From Azolla caroliniana (Eukaryota > Polypodiophyta): a stretch of DNA of 64,000 bases. This document shows, piece after piece, positions 54,101-63,983 of this stretch. How positions within the stretch are numbered: the first letter of the stretch is position 1; each line of letters begins with the position of its first letter. The position numbers were made by a program, and so were the translations under genes. Below the pieces are notes generated by a model. The model did no database searches. It saw nothing but the letters and a program-made list of their open reading frames with translations, and was not told where the DNA came from. The stretch spans positions 18,104,001 to 18,168,000 of the forward strand of contig JBHGNT010000012.1 of the NCBI GenBank assembly GCA_043228905.1. The letters are read 5' to 3'.

Positions 54101-56756
54101 GCGCATCCACCGGTATGCGCCAAAATTGGGTTCTGGTTGGAGAAAACCGGCCCGGGTTCCGTTTCTTCGTCCATCGGTTCGTCCTCCATTTTAGACTGTT
54201 CGTTTTCGCTGTCCAGGCCTCTTAGATCCGGTTCGTAGTCGTGGCGCTTCTTGAACGCTTTGATCCGCTTCCCTGCTGCCGGCATCGCCATCCTCGTACC
54301 GTCGAGTTCCGCCAGGTGATACGCCCCGTTGTCGTTGGCGCTCGTTACCACGTAAGGCTTGAACCACCGCTTCGCAAACTTCCGCGTTGCTCGGTGCTGG
54401 TTGTCGAGGCTGCTGTCGTAGACTAGCACCTAGTCGCCTTCCTCGATTTTCTTTGGCTGGAGTCGGTGTGTTCGGTCGAACCGGGCTTTGTTCTTCATCC
54501 TCGCCGTCCGAAGTCTCTCCGCCGCTCGTTCCACGTCCTCTGGCCTCCGCTCGAGCTGCCGTATACGCGCCGCTAGCAGTTCTTCCCGACCCATCTCGTC
54601 TCTCCAGTCTATTGTCGCCCAAGAGGAGATCGTCTGTTCCATCGGCATGATCGGCTTCTGTCCAAACATGAGCTCTGACGGCATGAACCCGGTTACCGAA
54701 CTGTGCGTTGTCCGGTCCGCCCACAAGGCATAGGGTAACAGTCGTGGCCAGTTCCCGACCTGCCCGTTGCACGCCCGGACTAGCGCTTTGACGATTGGTC
54801 CGTGCTCGCGCTCCACCTTCCTGTTCGCCTCCGGATTGTACGTTGTGGTGAGCGAGAGCTTGACCCCTAACTGGTCGAACAGCTCCTCGGCCTCTTCGGC
54901 GTCCAACTCCCCGCGGTCAGCCACGATTTTTCCAACGCACCCGTACCGGCATATCACGTCCTCGATCAGGAACCGGCACATGGCCGCGGTCGTTTTGTTC
55001 TGCAGGGCTCGGCCTTCCACCTGGTTCGTCAGGTCCTCTCGGGCCAACACCAGATATCGCATCTGCCCTACGCCCATCGGCATCGTCACCAAATCTACCA
55101 TCCATTTGAAGTGGATGGCCGGAGGGTATGTAGGGTGAAGCTCGTCCCGATGTCGGACTATGGAGTGCATCTGACAGCTCTCACAAGTTGTCACGAACCG
55201 ATGCACGTCCCGGTACAGTTCCGGCCACCAGTACTTCCCCTTTAGTTTCTCGAACGTGGCCCACGTCCCACGGTGCCCAGCCCAGGGGCTGTCGTGGTAG
55301 GCCTTCAGCAACTCCTCCTGTTCCTCCTTCATCGCCACTACTCGGAGCGGGATGCCATTTCTCTTCTTCGGGTGCTTCCACAAGTATCCGTCCCGGAGAA
55401 AGAATCGGTACGCTTTCTTCCGGATCCGGTTGGCCTCGTCCTTTGTCCATGACGCGTCCGGCGTCATCGTCCTCAAGAATCCCCCAATCTGCAGCCACTC
55501 CCCATCGTACTTGCTCTCGTTGAAATCGTTAAGCGCCGGAGTGCTCCCTCCCTCGGTTGTTACGTAAGCCGCCTCGAAGAAGTCCACGCCGACTTCCTCG
55601 TCTTCTGAAACCATGCCGCCCTCGTCGTCGAGTCGCGCCCTCGAAAGCATGTCGGCCATGGCATTGTCTTTCTTGGAAATGTGTCGTATTTCTGAATCCA
55701 GGGACTTGATGTACGCTATCCACCTGAGCATTGCCAAGTCCGGGGTTGCGCATCCGGAAACCATGCCGAGAATCGGCAGGCAGTCCGTCTCGATAATCAC
55801 CTCCGTCCCGATCAGATAGTCTTTATCGGCCTTCACCGCCGAAACGATACCCCAGAGTTCGCGTTTAACCTGGGCGTATCCTCGCTGACGCTCGTTGAGG
55901 ATCTTCGCGCCGAACCGGATTGGGAACCGAACGCCGTCCTCATCTTCTTGGTTGACGACCCATCCGATCCCGGTCGGACTCGTATCTACCGTTATGTAGA
56001 TGGGAGTGCCTTTCTCGTAGACAGCCTTCCGGAGTGCCGGAGCTGCAGCAAGAGCCTCCTTCATCTTCCGGAGCGACTCCGTATGCTCGTCTCGCCACTC
56101 GAATCTTCGCCCCTTTTTCAGCAACCCGTATAGCGGTTCGGCAACGTGGGCGTAATGCGGGATCCATATGTGGTAGAACGCGCATGCTCCCAAGAACCTT
56201 CGTACCTCCGTGACCGAGTTGCAGTCGGGCTTCATTGCGGAGATGGCTTCCACCTTGGCCGGAGACGGTTTCCGGCCATACGGTCCACATAGATGTCCGA
56301 CGACCATGATCTCTGATTGCCCGAAGGCCGATTTCTCCCCGGAGAAGGTGAGCCTCGCGTCCTCTAGCCTCTGCAGCACCCTCTTGTAGTCGTCAATGTG
56401 TGTCGCCACGAATTTCCGGTATCCGTCCGGTCCGATCGTTTCGTCCTTTTCATCCACCGGACACCCCTTGATCGGGATGTCGTCCAAGAATGGCATGGTG
56501 ATGTCCGGGATACAGTCCCGCAGCACCTTGTTCATCGCATTCACCATGTGGGCCACCGAGTTCGTCCCTCCTTGTGGCAGGGTACACATCCGCACTAGGT
56601 CGAGAGGAGTCCGCATCGTCGTAATGTCTCTGCTCTCTACGGCTAGTTGGAACTGATCGTACCCCGAGTACAGATCCCCGACCAAGTAGATCGACCTTCC
56701 GGCAAAGGCCTCCGCGAACTCGTCTATCGTTGGTCCGATTCCTGCGTTCCGAATGG
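54101..56756 (-). pseudogene. pol: RE15 pol: RT palm to integrase C-terminus
   Basis: An 835-codon frame (54430-56937) is genuine from about 56756 down. RT: GDLYSGYDQFQLAVES, MPFLDDIPIKG (about 56470-56500), VVGHLCGPYGRKPSPAKV. RNase H: VDTSPTGIGWVVNQ, ETDCLPILGM, KDNAMADMLSRA. Integrase: zinc finger H..H..CESCQMHS, core VDLVTMP, ADRGELDAEEAEELF, YNPEANRKVEREHGP. A TAG replaces Trp at 54430-54432 (KIEEGD-stop-VLVYDSS); the tail then continues in frame to RRWFKP-type and LAELDG motifs (54076-54429). The first 60 listed residues upstream of 56756 are out of frame. Confidence 0.88.
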
Positions 56757-58514
56757 TCACCACCGGTTCGAGTACGGGGCACTCGATGGTTCGAGGATGC
56801 CCATATCGACTTTCTGCCTCAATAGCTCCATCAGCTCCGGGATGTGAGCTCTCGGTACCGAAATTGGTTTGAGATTCCACGGCACATGCGGTACCGTGAA
56901 TATCACCATCGGCTTTACGACTGCCTGGTATACGCACCCGATTTCTTCCGGTGAGAATGCGAAGGCTTTCCCGCGCCTTCCGAGCATTCTCCGAAACCGG
57001 TCTTCTTCCGCCGGCAGTAGGAACCCGCCCCCACCGATTTTGAGCTCCCGTAGCGTTCTGTCGGTGAAGGTGTGTCCTATGCAGGCCGGATCTCGTAAAC
57101 TGGGGTCCGACGCGACCCCCTTGATTCGCAACTTGCTGCCCTCCGGTAAGGGTGTCGCGACTGGCCTTACCTTCCGGTCCACAGTCTTGTACTTCGTGTT
57201 AACCCGGGCCGTCCGTTCCGACTCGAGCCCTCGACTGAAGTCCGCGATGACTTCGTACATTTCTTCTGAACAAATCGGTATCGTCCGGTCCTCTTTAAGG
57301 CCCTCTCCGACCACCTCTCGCAGTATTCCCAAGGTATCGTCGAAGGAGACCGCCTCCACGGCTCCGTTGATTTCCTCGCTGGGCCCGAGAACTCCGAGTG
57401 CCCGAAGTCGCTCTTCTGCCCTCGTCTTTTCTCGGCCTACGACGCCGACTATTGTACACCCTCCGTTGTCGGAGAAACAAAACTTCCTACTTATGGTACA
57501 AGGTTTCTTCGGTTTCGCTTCTATCGTACATTTGTGGGGTTTTCCCGGAGTGTCCGGACTGTCGTGGCCCCATGCCTTGGCAGCCCTCTCTAAAAATCCT
57601 CTTGGTTCTCGCCACCGAGGGACTCGCGGTTTCTCTCGTGGTTCGGTCGCACCGTCATGAACTGGACCGAATGACGCCCATCCTGACTCTTGACCCTTGC
57701 GTAAGCCGACCCGTTGTCCAGCACCTTGGTCTCCATTCGTGCTACCGTAATGTACGGTTCTCCTAGTATGACCGGGTGCGAGGACGTTTCCTGCACAAAG
57801 AAGTGCTGGTCTATCTCGACGTCGCCAATCTTGACTCGCACGTTTGGGCAGGCCCCGTGTAGTTCCTCGGTGGCGCGTCTCCCCCCGTATCTTCCAGCCA
57901 TGCTTAGTGTTGATCGGCCATTTCCCCTTCTTGTAGAAGTCCATGGACATCAGGTTTTTTTCCGAACCGTGGTCCACCAGCGCCACCACCGGTTCCTGAA
58001 CATTTCCGATCTTCACCGGGGCTTCCGTGGTCGCTCGGGCCCAGTGTGGCCTCGAATAGTGGCTCTCCGCCCACTTGTCTTCCAATGCCATGTCCTCTAT
58101 TTGCGCCGTCCCCACCTCCATCGGCCTTTCCGGTTCTGCCTCCGTCGACAGCCTCTTCCTTTTCACCAAGTTCACGATGGAGTCGTGGAACTCCTTCTTG
58201 GCGATTCCGAGCACCTCCCGCAACGACAATTCCACTTTGCTGTCGAGGATTCGTTCTTCCAGGACCTTTCGTAGGTCCGTGGTCCTTTCGATCTCCGTGC
58301 CCAAACGGTATCCGCCCTTCTTGTGGTTATCCCGGGCGCTGGATTCACTGGCCTCGTTCCGTTTCGGCCCGAATCGGGTTTCGTATCTCTGTGAGGGTCC
58401 GACCCCTCCGGTTTTACCTACCCGTTTGTCTTCAACTAGAGCCTCGTAGTTTTGGCAAGCTGCTTCGACGAAACTCGTCTTTTCTTCGACCGGGTCACTC
58501 CACCCGGTTACCTC
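56757..58514 (-). pseudogene. pol: RE15 protease and N-terminal RT
   Basis: In the same frame as gag, separated by one TAG. Protease ALVDHGSEKNLMSMDFY (about 57945-57995), preceded by a helical spacer (LSLREVLGIAKKEFHDSIVN). A connector follows with LRELKIGGGGFLLPAEE. RT starts PRAHIPELMELLRQKVDMG and ends at SSAPYSNRW, where a 64-bp deletion relative to RE5 (8618-8681) removes the PKKNGTLRF...QPVNK block and shifts the frame. RE5 retains the block, so the deletion is specific to this copy. Confidence 0.87.
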
Positions 58515-59720
58515 CTAGACCCGCTTCTCCGCGCGGTCCGCCTCGTCTCTCTTTAGTCGGGCATTGGCGAGGCCTTCTAGTACCGTCTGCCAGAACTCGG
58601 CTTTGCTCTCCTTCCGGGCCTCGCTGCCTCCGACCCGAATACCGGCTGACGCTGAGTAGTGGACGGTCTCCGCGTGCCGGGCCGCTGCCTCTTCCATCAG
58701 CCTTTTCATTCCTCCTCGCCCGTCGTTTCGGTTCAGGGCCCTCCGGATATCGCTGGCATGCACCGGACCTTCCCACAGGTACACTACCCGGTCCCCGTAG
58801 TCTTTCCGGATGTGGCCGACCTCGTCGCACCACATGCACCTACTTCCTGCCGGAGGCCGTCGGTCACGAGCCTGATCGCCACCTTCCCTCCGAGCCTGGG
58901 CGATCTGGAGATCCTTTACCGCTCGCATCAATTCCTCCAGAGCTGTCCCCCCAGACGAGCCTCTGATCACGCCGGTCGAAGCCGAACCGGTCTCGAGCCA
59001 CTCCCGGGTCTCTTCCCTTCGCGCCTGCGGTATCGGTTCGAGCTTCCTTGCTGCGACAGGTCTCGCCCCGGTCACCTCTGTATCAGCCCACTCCCACCGC
59101 TTGTCAAAACGGCCATAGACTCTTTTTACCGCGGCCCAGTCGGCCGTCAGCCCGTCTTCGGTTTCCAGTAAGGAGCCCCCTTCCCCCCGATCCCGCGCGT
59201 CAACCGATTTGACAAACAGCAGGACACGACTTGTGTCCAGAACGGTCCGATCGAGCGCCGAAAGGCGCGCAAAGCGTTCCTCAAACTCCCGGAGGAGTAC
59301 CGACGCATTTCTTCCTTTGTTAGGGGACTCCACCCACTCCATGAAGCCCCGCTTCGAAAGTTGAAGCGCGTCATCCCGCCCGTATTTCTCCAGGAGCCGT
59401 CCTTCGAACTCCTCCCAGGTCCGGCTCTCTGCCCGGACTTCGAGCACCTCCGCATGGATTCCCGGCATCACCACTCGAGGGAAGCCGGCAAGACGCCTCT
59501 CTTCCGGAATATCGCTCATCAACATCTCCGCCCGGTAGGACACCAAATAACTTGTGGCATCCTTTCCACTGAACCAGCCGATCATACCGACGATCACCTC
59601 AATAGCCCTGTCAAGGGCGCCGGTGCCCTCACGCGCGCTCACTATCCGGTCCACGGCCGAAGCCATGGCCTCTGCAAGATCCGACCCCCGAATCTTCTGC
59701 TCCTCTGCCGCCTGTTTCAC
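58515..59720 (-). CDS. gag: RE15 gag
   Basis: A 401-codon frame, open back into the PBS with no ATG at its start (GTG AAA CAG); the first ATG is at 59664-59666 (MASAVDRIVSA). The capsid region includes YLVSYRAEMLMSDIPEERRL, TWEEFEGRLLEKYG, DTSRVLLFVKSVDARDRGEG and LTADWAAVKRVYGRFDKRWE. The knuckle CMWCDEVGHIRKDY (about 58800-58840) has Tyr in place of the final Cys; RE5 keeps Cys. It ends at a TAG (58515-58517) that is in frame with pol; RE5 has a sense codon there, so it is probably a nonsense mutation, not programmed readthrough. Confidence 0.82.
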   Translation of the reverse strand: MKQAAEEQKIRGSDLAEAMASAVDRIVSAREGTGALDRAIEVIVGMIGWFSGKDATSYLVSYRAEMLMSDIPEERRLAGFPRVVMPGIHAEVLEVRAESRTWEEFEGRLLEKYGRDDALQLSKRGFMEWVESPNKGRNASVLLREFEERFARLSALDRTVLDTSRVLLFVKSVDARDRGEGGSLLETEDGLTADWAAVKRVYGRFDKRWEWADTEVTGARPVAARKLEPIPQARREETREWLETGSASTGVIRGSSGGTALEELMRAVKDLQIAQARREGGDQARDRRPPAGSRCMWCDEVGHIRKDYGDRVVYLWEGPVHASDIRRALNRNDGRGGMKRLMEEAAARHAETVHYSASAGIRVGGSEARKESKAEFWQTVLEGLANARLKRDEADRAEKRV

Positions 59721-59733
59721 GTCGGGTTCACCA
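59718..59733 (-). other. PBS of RE15
   Basis: The minus strand reads TGGTGAACCCGACGTG, separated from the LTR by TCTT. Confidence 0.85.
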
Positions 59734-59737
59734 AAGA

Positions 59738-60397
59738 TGTCGCGTTGTTACGCGCGTGCGTGGAGAAACGAGGCGGGACCACCGGGGTCTTGAACCGAAG
59801 AGCAGGTGATAGAAGGGGAAAGAAAAAGGGAAAGAGAGAGACGCCCGGTCACGTATGAGCAAAGAAACGCAGGGGGGGCACGGCCCGTCAACATAGAAGA
59901 CGCGAATGGACATAGAGACAGGGAGACACAAGTGTTTGTATATTAACGAATATCAAATACACAACAGAGCACGCGAGCGGTTACAACCGAACAGGCCGGC
60001 GAACAGATGTCGATGCCTGTTCGTCTGCGCACGATAAGGGGAAAAGGGTGGAGGTGCTGCCGGAATCACACGGGCGTTCCTCGAAGCAGCGCGAGCCTCC
60101 CGAAACCCTGCAGAGAAGAGCGATGGAAAACGAACAGAGGAGAAGTATTCGGTTACGGTCCGACAACACTTCATCCTTCTTAATGCCCGATCCCCTTTCT
60201 CCCTGCGTCTCCCTCTCCTTTATAGCTTCAAGAAGGGAGCCGTCTCCCTCATTTACTTCCTACCTACCGAATCTAACTACCCGGATATGCCTTTGTACTT
60301 AATTCCCTATTATATACATTAAGGGCACACACACGTGAAGAGCCGGTTCACGTGTGTTAGGCACCGATTGCGCCAAGGGACGGTTTTCTTCACGACA
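59738..60397 (-). repeat. RE15 5' LTR, 660 bp
   Basis: TGTCGCGTTGTTACGCGCG...TCTTCACGACA. Few differences from 53424-54083 by eye, so younger than RE5. Confidence 0.93.
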
Positions 60398-60401
60398 CCG
60401 T

Positions 60402-61020
60402 TATGATAGATATCGGGACTATAATGGGGAACGGAATGAGAGATACAACTGGGATCACTCCCCCGGTTACAACCCACGAAGGGAGGACTATGGCAAGTAT
60501 GACGACCAGCCCCGACAGGGTTACCGGAACATAAAGCATTCCAACAAAAAACGACATCACCAATAGGAGCCGGAAAAGGGTACACCAAGCACCCAACCAG
60601 ACCAAGGCCAAGCACTTACAACAAGACGTCAACCGGGTGCAAGAGCGAAAGCAGAATCTAACAACACCCGGAAAGCTTACTACTACTATTGCCGACAAGA
60701 GGGATACTACAGTAACCAATGTCCGGCGAAAAGCTACGATAAGTGACCAACGGTAAACATGGTGGTAGCGGAAGTCGCAGACATACAACAAGTGACCACG
60801 AGGTCAAAAGGAAAAGCAATGGAGTGGGAAACCCAAGAAGCCATTCAGAAGCAGGCAACTAAATGGGTAAAGAAGGCAAATGAGCGGAATGTGGCAGAAT
60901 TGGAACAACAAAAAGAGAATCCAAAGGAGCCCACCGGCAATAGCCAGGCGGAAAACCCAACATGGCAGGCGTTGCAAGAATGCCAAATTACGCTACCATT
61001 AGGTCGGCTATTGTAATTAG
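60402..61020 (+). pseudogene. gag: RE14 gag C-terminal region
   Basis: It continues RYDRYRDYNGERNERYNWDH, Arg/Asn/Tyr-rich, then a decayed knuckle YYCRQEGYYSNQC (about 60680-60722, Cys and His ligands changed to Tyr). A Glu/Lys-rich stretch follows (ATKWVKKANERNVAELEQQ). Stops near 60563, 60745 and 61015. Confidence 0.7.
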
Positions 61021-61052
61021 TACCTCAATTTACAGAAGGACTGAAGACGTGA

Positions 61053-61811
61053 ATGACTGCGGTCGACACACCACCGGCTCCGTCGTTCTTTTCTAATCAG
61101 GAGGAAGGACCGACGGTAGTGGACACGAGTAGTCCGGCTATCACAGCCATCGTCAAGGGTCGAGAGCTACCTAGAACGATTATAGACAGAGGATCCAAGG
61201 TGAACGTGATTAGCCTCCGAACTTGTAATACCCTAGGGATCCAGGACTGGGAGCCGTGCCCGTTTTGGCTTCGGATGGTGCACACAAGTTCAGTATGGCC
61301 TACCGGATTGATACGAGATTTGGAAGTAACTATCGGAGGTCACGCATTTCGCATTTTGGCAATAGTCCTCCAGCTCAATGCACAAGGGGCATACCCACTG
61401 TTGCTGGGCCGCCCATGGCAAAAAACAGTGCACATCAAGCCAAATTGGCGGAAAAACATAATTACTTTCCGGCGCGGCAAAGAGAAAGTACGAGTACCTA
61501 CAAAACCACGTTCGAGTACCGGCAAGGAGCTAACACTGTTGTATGCGGAATGTGTCAACATGCTTGAAGGATTGGCTGATGAAGAGGTTGATCAGTACTT
61601 ACAGGAGAATCTGAAAATTGTACCTTTATTTGAAATTGATGTCGCCGAAGTAGTGGCACCATATATAATGCAAACGGAGGATGCCGATGAAGAACTGGAT
61701 AAAGAAGCCATTAGAGAGTTACGGCAAGCGCTCGAAGCTTTGGAGAAGGAATTGGCAGTATCTCAATGCGTAAAAGCATCTCAGCTGGAAGAGGTAAACC
61801 TAGCACCGTAG
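61053..61811 (+). pseudogene. pol: RE14 protease region
   Basis: A 252-codon frame. Retropepsin-like RTIIDRGSKVNVIS (about 61168-61215), with DRGS where related elements have DGGS or DTGS, then PLLLGRPWQKTVH (about 61395-61435). The C-terminal part is acidic and helical (ELRQALEALEKELAVSQ). It ends at a TAG after VNLAP. Confidence 0.75.
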
Positions 61812-63288
61812 AAGACGCAATACGGGTTCACATCGCCAAAGAAATGACTCGAGAAAGGAAGACGGCAATGATCACCTTATTAAAGGAGTTCCGGGACGTA
61901 TTCGCGTGGTCTTACGAGGACATGCGGGGGCTAGATCCTCAGTTGTATCAACACTAGATACATCTGAGTAAGGATGCCAAGCCGGTGGCGCAGCAGCGAT
62001 ACCAGATGAACCCTAACTACGCAACAAAAGTAAAGCACGAAATCGACAAATTGTTACGGGTAGGGTCCATCCGATCGGTCAAGAGTCCAATAGTCGTCGT
62101 ACCGAAAAAGAATAGAAAAATCAGGGTATGTGTCAACTACCGGAAGTTGAATGCGGCAACAGTAACCGACGCCTTCCCACTCCCTTTTACAGATGGAGTC
62201 CTTGATGCAATAGCTGGTCACGAAGTTTATAATTTCGTGGACGGGTTCAGCGGCTACAATCAGATCCGGATGCACCCCTACGACCAGGAGAAAACCTCTT
62301 TTGTTACCGAATGGGGAGTATTTGTTGCCGTAGTCATGATGTTCGAACTTAAAACGGCGCCGACAACCTTTCAGCAGATAATCATGGAGATTTTTGGAGA
62401 ATTTATTCCAGCATTCATGCAGGTGTTCCTAGACGATTTCGTCGTGTACAACCGGGAAGGGGAACACCTCTAACACCTCCGACTATGTCTTGAGAAATGT
62501 AGGGTTTACCGGTTAAGCTTTAACCCAATGAAATGCGTGTTCGGAGTGTCAAGCGGTGCATTACTAGGCCACATTTTTAGCAAGGACGGTATTGCAGTAG
62601 ACCTGGACAAGGTCAAAGAAATTTTGGAGGCACCGGCACCCACCACGGCGAAAGCATTGAGTCGGTTCCTAGGACAAATCCGATGGCATAGCCGGATGCT
62701 CTGGTATCTAACAGACCTGGCCACACCATTGCATGTTGCGGTGCACCGGACGCCATTTCAATGGACGGACACAGAAGAGAAGGCTTACCGGGCATTAAAA
62801 GTACTAGTATCAGAAGCACCAGTGGTGCAACCTCTGGATTAATCTAAAGAATTCAACGTATTCGTAGACGCGTCCGACATAGCAATTGGGAGCGCATTAA
62901 TGAAGCTTACCGAACCGAAGTGGTACAGGCCCGTGTATTATGCCAGCTGGAAGCTGTCCCAGGTGGAACATAATTACTCAACGACGGAGAGAGAAGCCTT
63001 AGCCATGATCTATAGCGTCACCAAGTTCCGACACAACCTATTGGGGAGGAAATTTTCCTTTCATGTAGACCATTCGACGCTACTTTACTTGGTCTCAAAA
63101 GCATCACTCACAGGTAAGCTGGCCCGGTGGACGTTATTATTACAGGAATCTGAGTTCGAGATATTTCACCGACCAAGCATACAACATGCGGTTGCAGATT
63201 ATTTGAGCCAGTTAGACTCCGGTGAAACCGGTGACGGAGTCCCAGATGAGTTTCTGGATGTAGAGTTGTTTAGGGTCACAACAAAAAC
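61812..63288 (+). pseudogene. pol: RE14 RT and RNase H
   Basis: RT in 61985-62473 (MNPNYATKVKHEIDKLL, VNYRKLNAATVTDAFPLPF, FVDGFSGYNQIRMHP, VFLDDFVVYN). The expected PFGLKNAP is degraded to MFELKTAPTTF. The thumb is in 62528-62842 (HIFSKDGIAVDLDKVKEI). After a stop at 62840, RNase H (FVDASDIAIGSALM, YSTTEREALAMIY, FHVDHSTLLYLV, AVADYLSQL) is open to RE16 at 63288. Stops also at 61957 and 62472. Confidence 0.83.
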
Positions 63289-63376
63289 TGACAGGAATAC
63301 ACGCTCTGCCACAACCGAACCTAGAATCAAACACAATTCTTCTCACTTCCCATCCGGAGGGACCTGTTTCCTAACA
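63289..63376 (-). repeat. RE16 3' LTR with large internal deletion, 88 bp
   Basis: The first about 45 bp match the start of solo LTR 1 (GCCACAACCGA) and the last about 35 bp match its end (CCCATCCGGAGGGACC). About 580 bp between are missing. Confidence 0.75.
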
Positions 63377-63386
63377 AACTCCCCCT

Positions 63387-63983
63387 TCACTCCGGCATGG
63401 GATGTCGTACTAGTCCGATCCGCTTCTGACATGCATCCAGCTTGTCGGGTATCAGTACTTTGGTCAACATATCTGACCCGTTCTCGGCCGTGTGGATCTT
63501 CGTTAGCGCAAACTCTCGATCTTCTACTCGCTCCCGGATCCAGTGATACCTACGCTGGATGTGCTTCGTCCTGGAATGGTACACTGCATTCTTAGCAAGG
63601 TGGATGGCACTTTGACTATCGTAATAGAGTTGGTATTCATCTTGCCGGATACCGAGCTCTCCGATGAAGTCCTTGATCCATAATATTTCCTTGCCAGCTT
63701 CCACAACCGCCATGTACTCCGCCTCCGTGGTTGACAATGCAACCGTCTTCTGCAACCTCAACTGCCACGAAACAGCTCCCCCTGCATATGTCATTACATA
63801 CCCGGATGTAGACCGGCTGGTATCCACATCAGCCGACATGTCCGAATCGGTAAAACCGTTAAGTTGAGGTTTACAGGAGCCGAATTGGAGACACATATTC
63901 GAAGTGCCCTTCAGGTATCGGAGTATCAATTTGACCGCGTTCCAGTGCTCCTTGCCGAGATTGCTCATGAACCGGCTCACCAC
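63387..63983 (-). pseudogene. pol: RE16 RNase H, C-terminal part of pol
   Basis: A 198-codon open frame: MVSRFMSNLGKEHWNAVKLI, LNGFTDSDMSADVDTSRSTS, STTEAEYMAVVEAGKEILW, YDSQSAIHLAKN and KHIQRRYHWIRERV, typical copia RNase H. Within the window it is uninterrupted, but in DSDMSAD the usual Trp-Ala is altered. The rest of pol is outside. Confidence 0.8.

Larger units (their letters stand above)
53424..60397 (-). mobile_element. RE15: near-intact minus-strand Ty3/gypsy element, 6974 bp, target duplication CCGT
   Basis: Two 660-bp LTRs, PBS, gag, protease, RT, RNase H, integrase and PPT; CCGT at 53420-53423 and 60398-60401, with the RE14 frame joining across (DRNR then RYDRYRDY). Only three coding lesions were found: a TAG after gag, a 64-bp deletion in RT and a TAG in the integrase tail. 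Ancestrally gag and pol appear to have been a single frame. Confidence 0.93.
51748..63288 (+). mobile_element. RE14: plus-strand Ty3/gypsy element split by RE15, cut by RE16
   Basis: 5' LTR, a distinct PBS, gag with zinc knuckles, protease, RT and RNase H; the integrase and 3' LTR lie beyond RE16. The RT (VPKKNRKIRVCVNYRKLN, FLDDFVVY) and the GRPW motif after the protease place it near the non-chromoviral plant gypsy group (Athila/Tat-like), clearly different from RE5/RE15. Confidence 0.85.

Noticed and set aside
58515-58517. Programmed gag-pol stop-codon readthrough in RE15
   Set aside because: The TAG is in frame between gag and pol, but RE5 has a sense codon in the same position, so a nonsense mutation is simpler.
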